Of a stretch of 12,567 nucleotides of DNA, positions 12,466 through 12,567 are shown piece by piece. The position numbers and the translations under genes are program-made. The notes under the pieces are model-generated. The model was not told where the DNA came from, did not search any database, and saw only the letters and a program-made list of their open reading frames with translations. How positions within the stretch are numbered: the first letter of the stretch is position 1; every line of letters starts with the position of its first letter. The stretch is from an uncultured Clostridia bacterium (lineage in GTDB: Bacteria; Bacillota; Clostridia; Christensenellales; UBA1242), in assembly GCA_934725795.1 (NCBI GenBank), contig CAKVCF010000011.1, positions 1 through 12,567 on the forward strand, given 5' to 3'.

Positions 12466-12567
12466 ATTTGAGTGTTTTATTACAAACAGAAGCAAAGATA
12501 TATAAATAAAAGGCTAAATAAACTTTGATTTTAAGTGTTTATTTAATGCTTTATAAAGATAAAATAC

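Noticed and set aside
12515..12545. Inverted repeat TAAATAAAC/GTTTATTTA after the LTA-synthase-type gene
   Set aside because: The stem has a single G-C pair, a 13-base loop and no following T-tract, so I cannot call it a terminator.
1..12567. Mycoplasma-like reading of TGA as Trp
   Set aside because: Trp codons inspected are TGG and all genes end in TAA or TAG with no internal TGA needed; standard bacterial code fits.

Overview
The window reads as chromosomal DNA of a low-GC Gram-positive-type bacterium, most likely an uncultured Bacillota/Clostridia-like gut or host-associated lineage. The reasons are strongly AT-rich intergenic DNA, A-rich codon use, a lipoteichoic-acid-synthase-type enzyme, a YugP-type membrane zinc peptidase, a GLUG-type surface protein and AAAGGAG ribosome binding sites. 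Trp is encoded by TGG and the nine genes end in TAA (eight) or TAG (one), so nothing suggests a recoded TGA. The taxonomic placement is inference.

Layout, left to right. 1-1959 (+): 3' part of a large beta-helical GLUG-type surface protein. 2061-2648 (+): queH, epoxyqueuosine reductase. 2710-3729 (+): alr, alanine racemase. 3747-4469 (-): YugP-type membrane metallopeptidase, convergent with alr. 4470-4917: a divergent, extremely AT-rich spacer that contains an unexplained bidirectional hairpin terminator. 4918-7614 (+): an 898-residue membrane protein with about three transmembrane segments, a long coiled coil, a disordered Q/E/N/Y/P-rich segment and nine AT-hook-like GRP(R/K)K motifs. 7691-7723: a bidirectional terminator shared with convergent galE (8843-7830, -). 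Then, on the minus strand, come a small DUF1858 protein (9187-9002) and, upstream in the same direction, an SPFH/band-7-like protein with a C-terminal zinc ribbon (10158-9238). 10246-12465 (+): an LTA-synthase-type sulfatase-fold membrane enzyme, divergent from the SPFH gene.

Two things stand out. The AT-hook membrane protein has the architecture expected of a membrane-to-nucleoid tether and matches no characterised family that I recognise. In addition, four genes (queH, alr, the SPFH gene and the LTA-synthase-type gene) have a good sigma-A-type promoter whose -10 box ends only 6-9 bases before the ATG and lack a Shine-Dalgarno site, which predicts leaderless mRNAs. The other four genes with visible starts carry clear AAAGGAG-like sites. 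The alr promoter also lies inside an inverted repeat that looks like the queH terminator.

Functionally the region mixes envelope genes (surface protein, alr for D-alanine, LTA-type synthase, galE for UDP-galactose, membrane peptidase) with a tRNA-modification gene. There are no mobile elements, CRISPR arrays, tRNAs or rRNAs that I can see.
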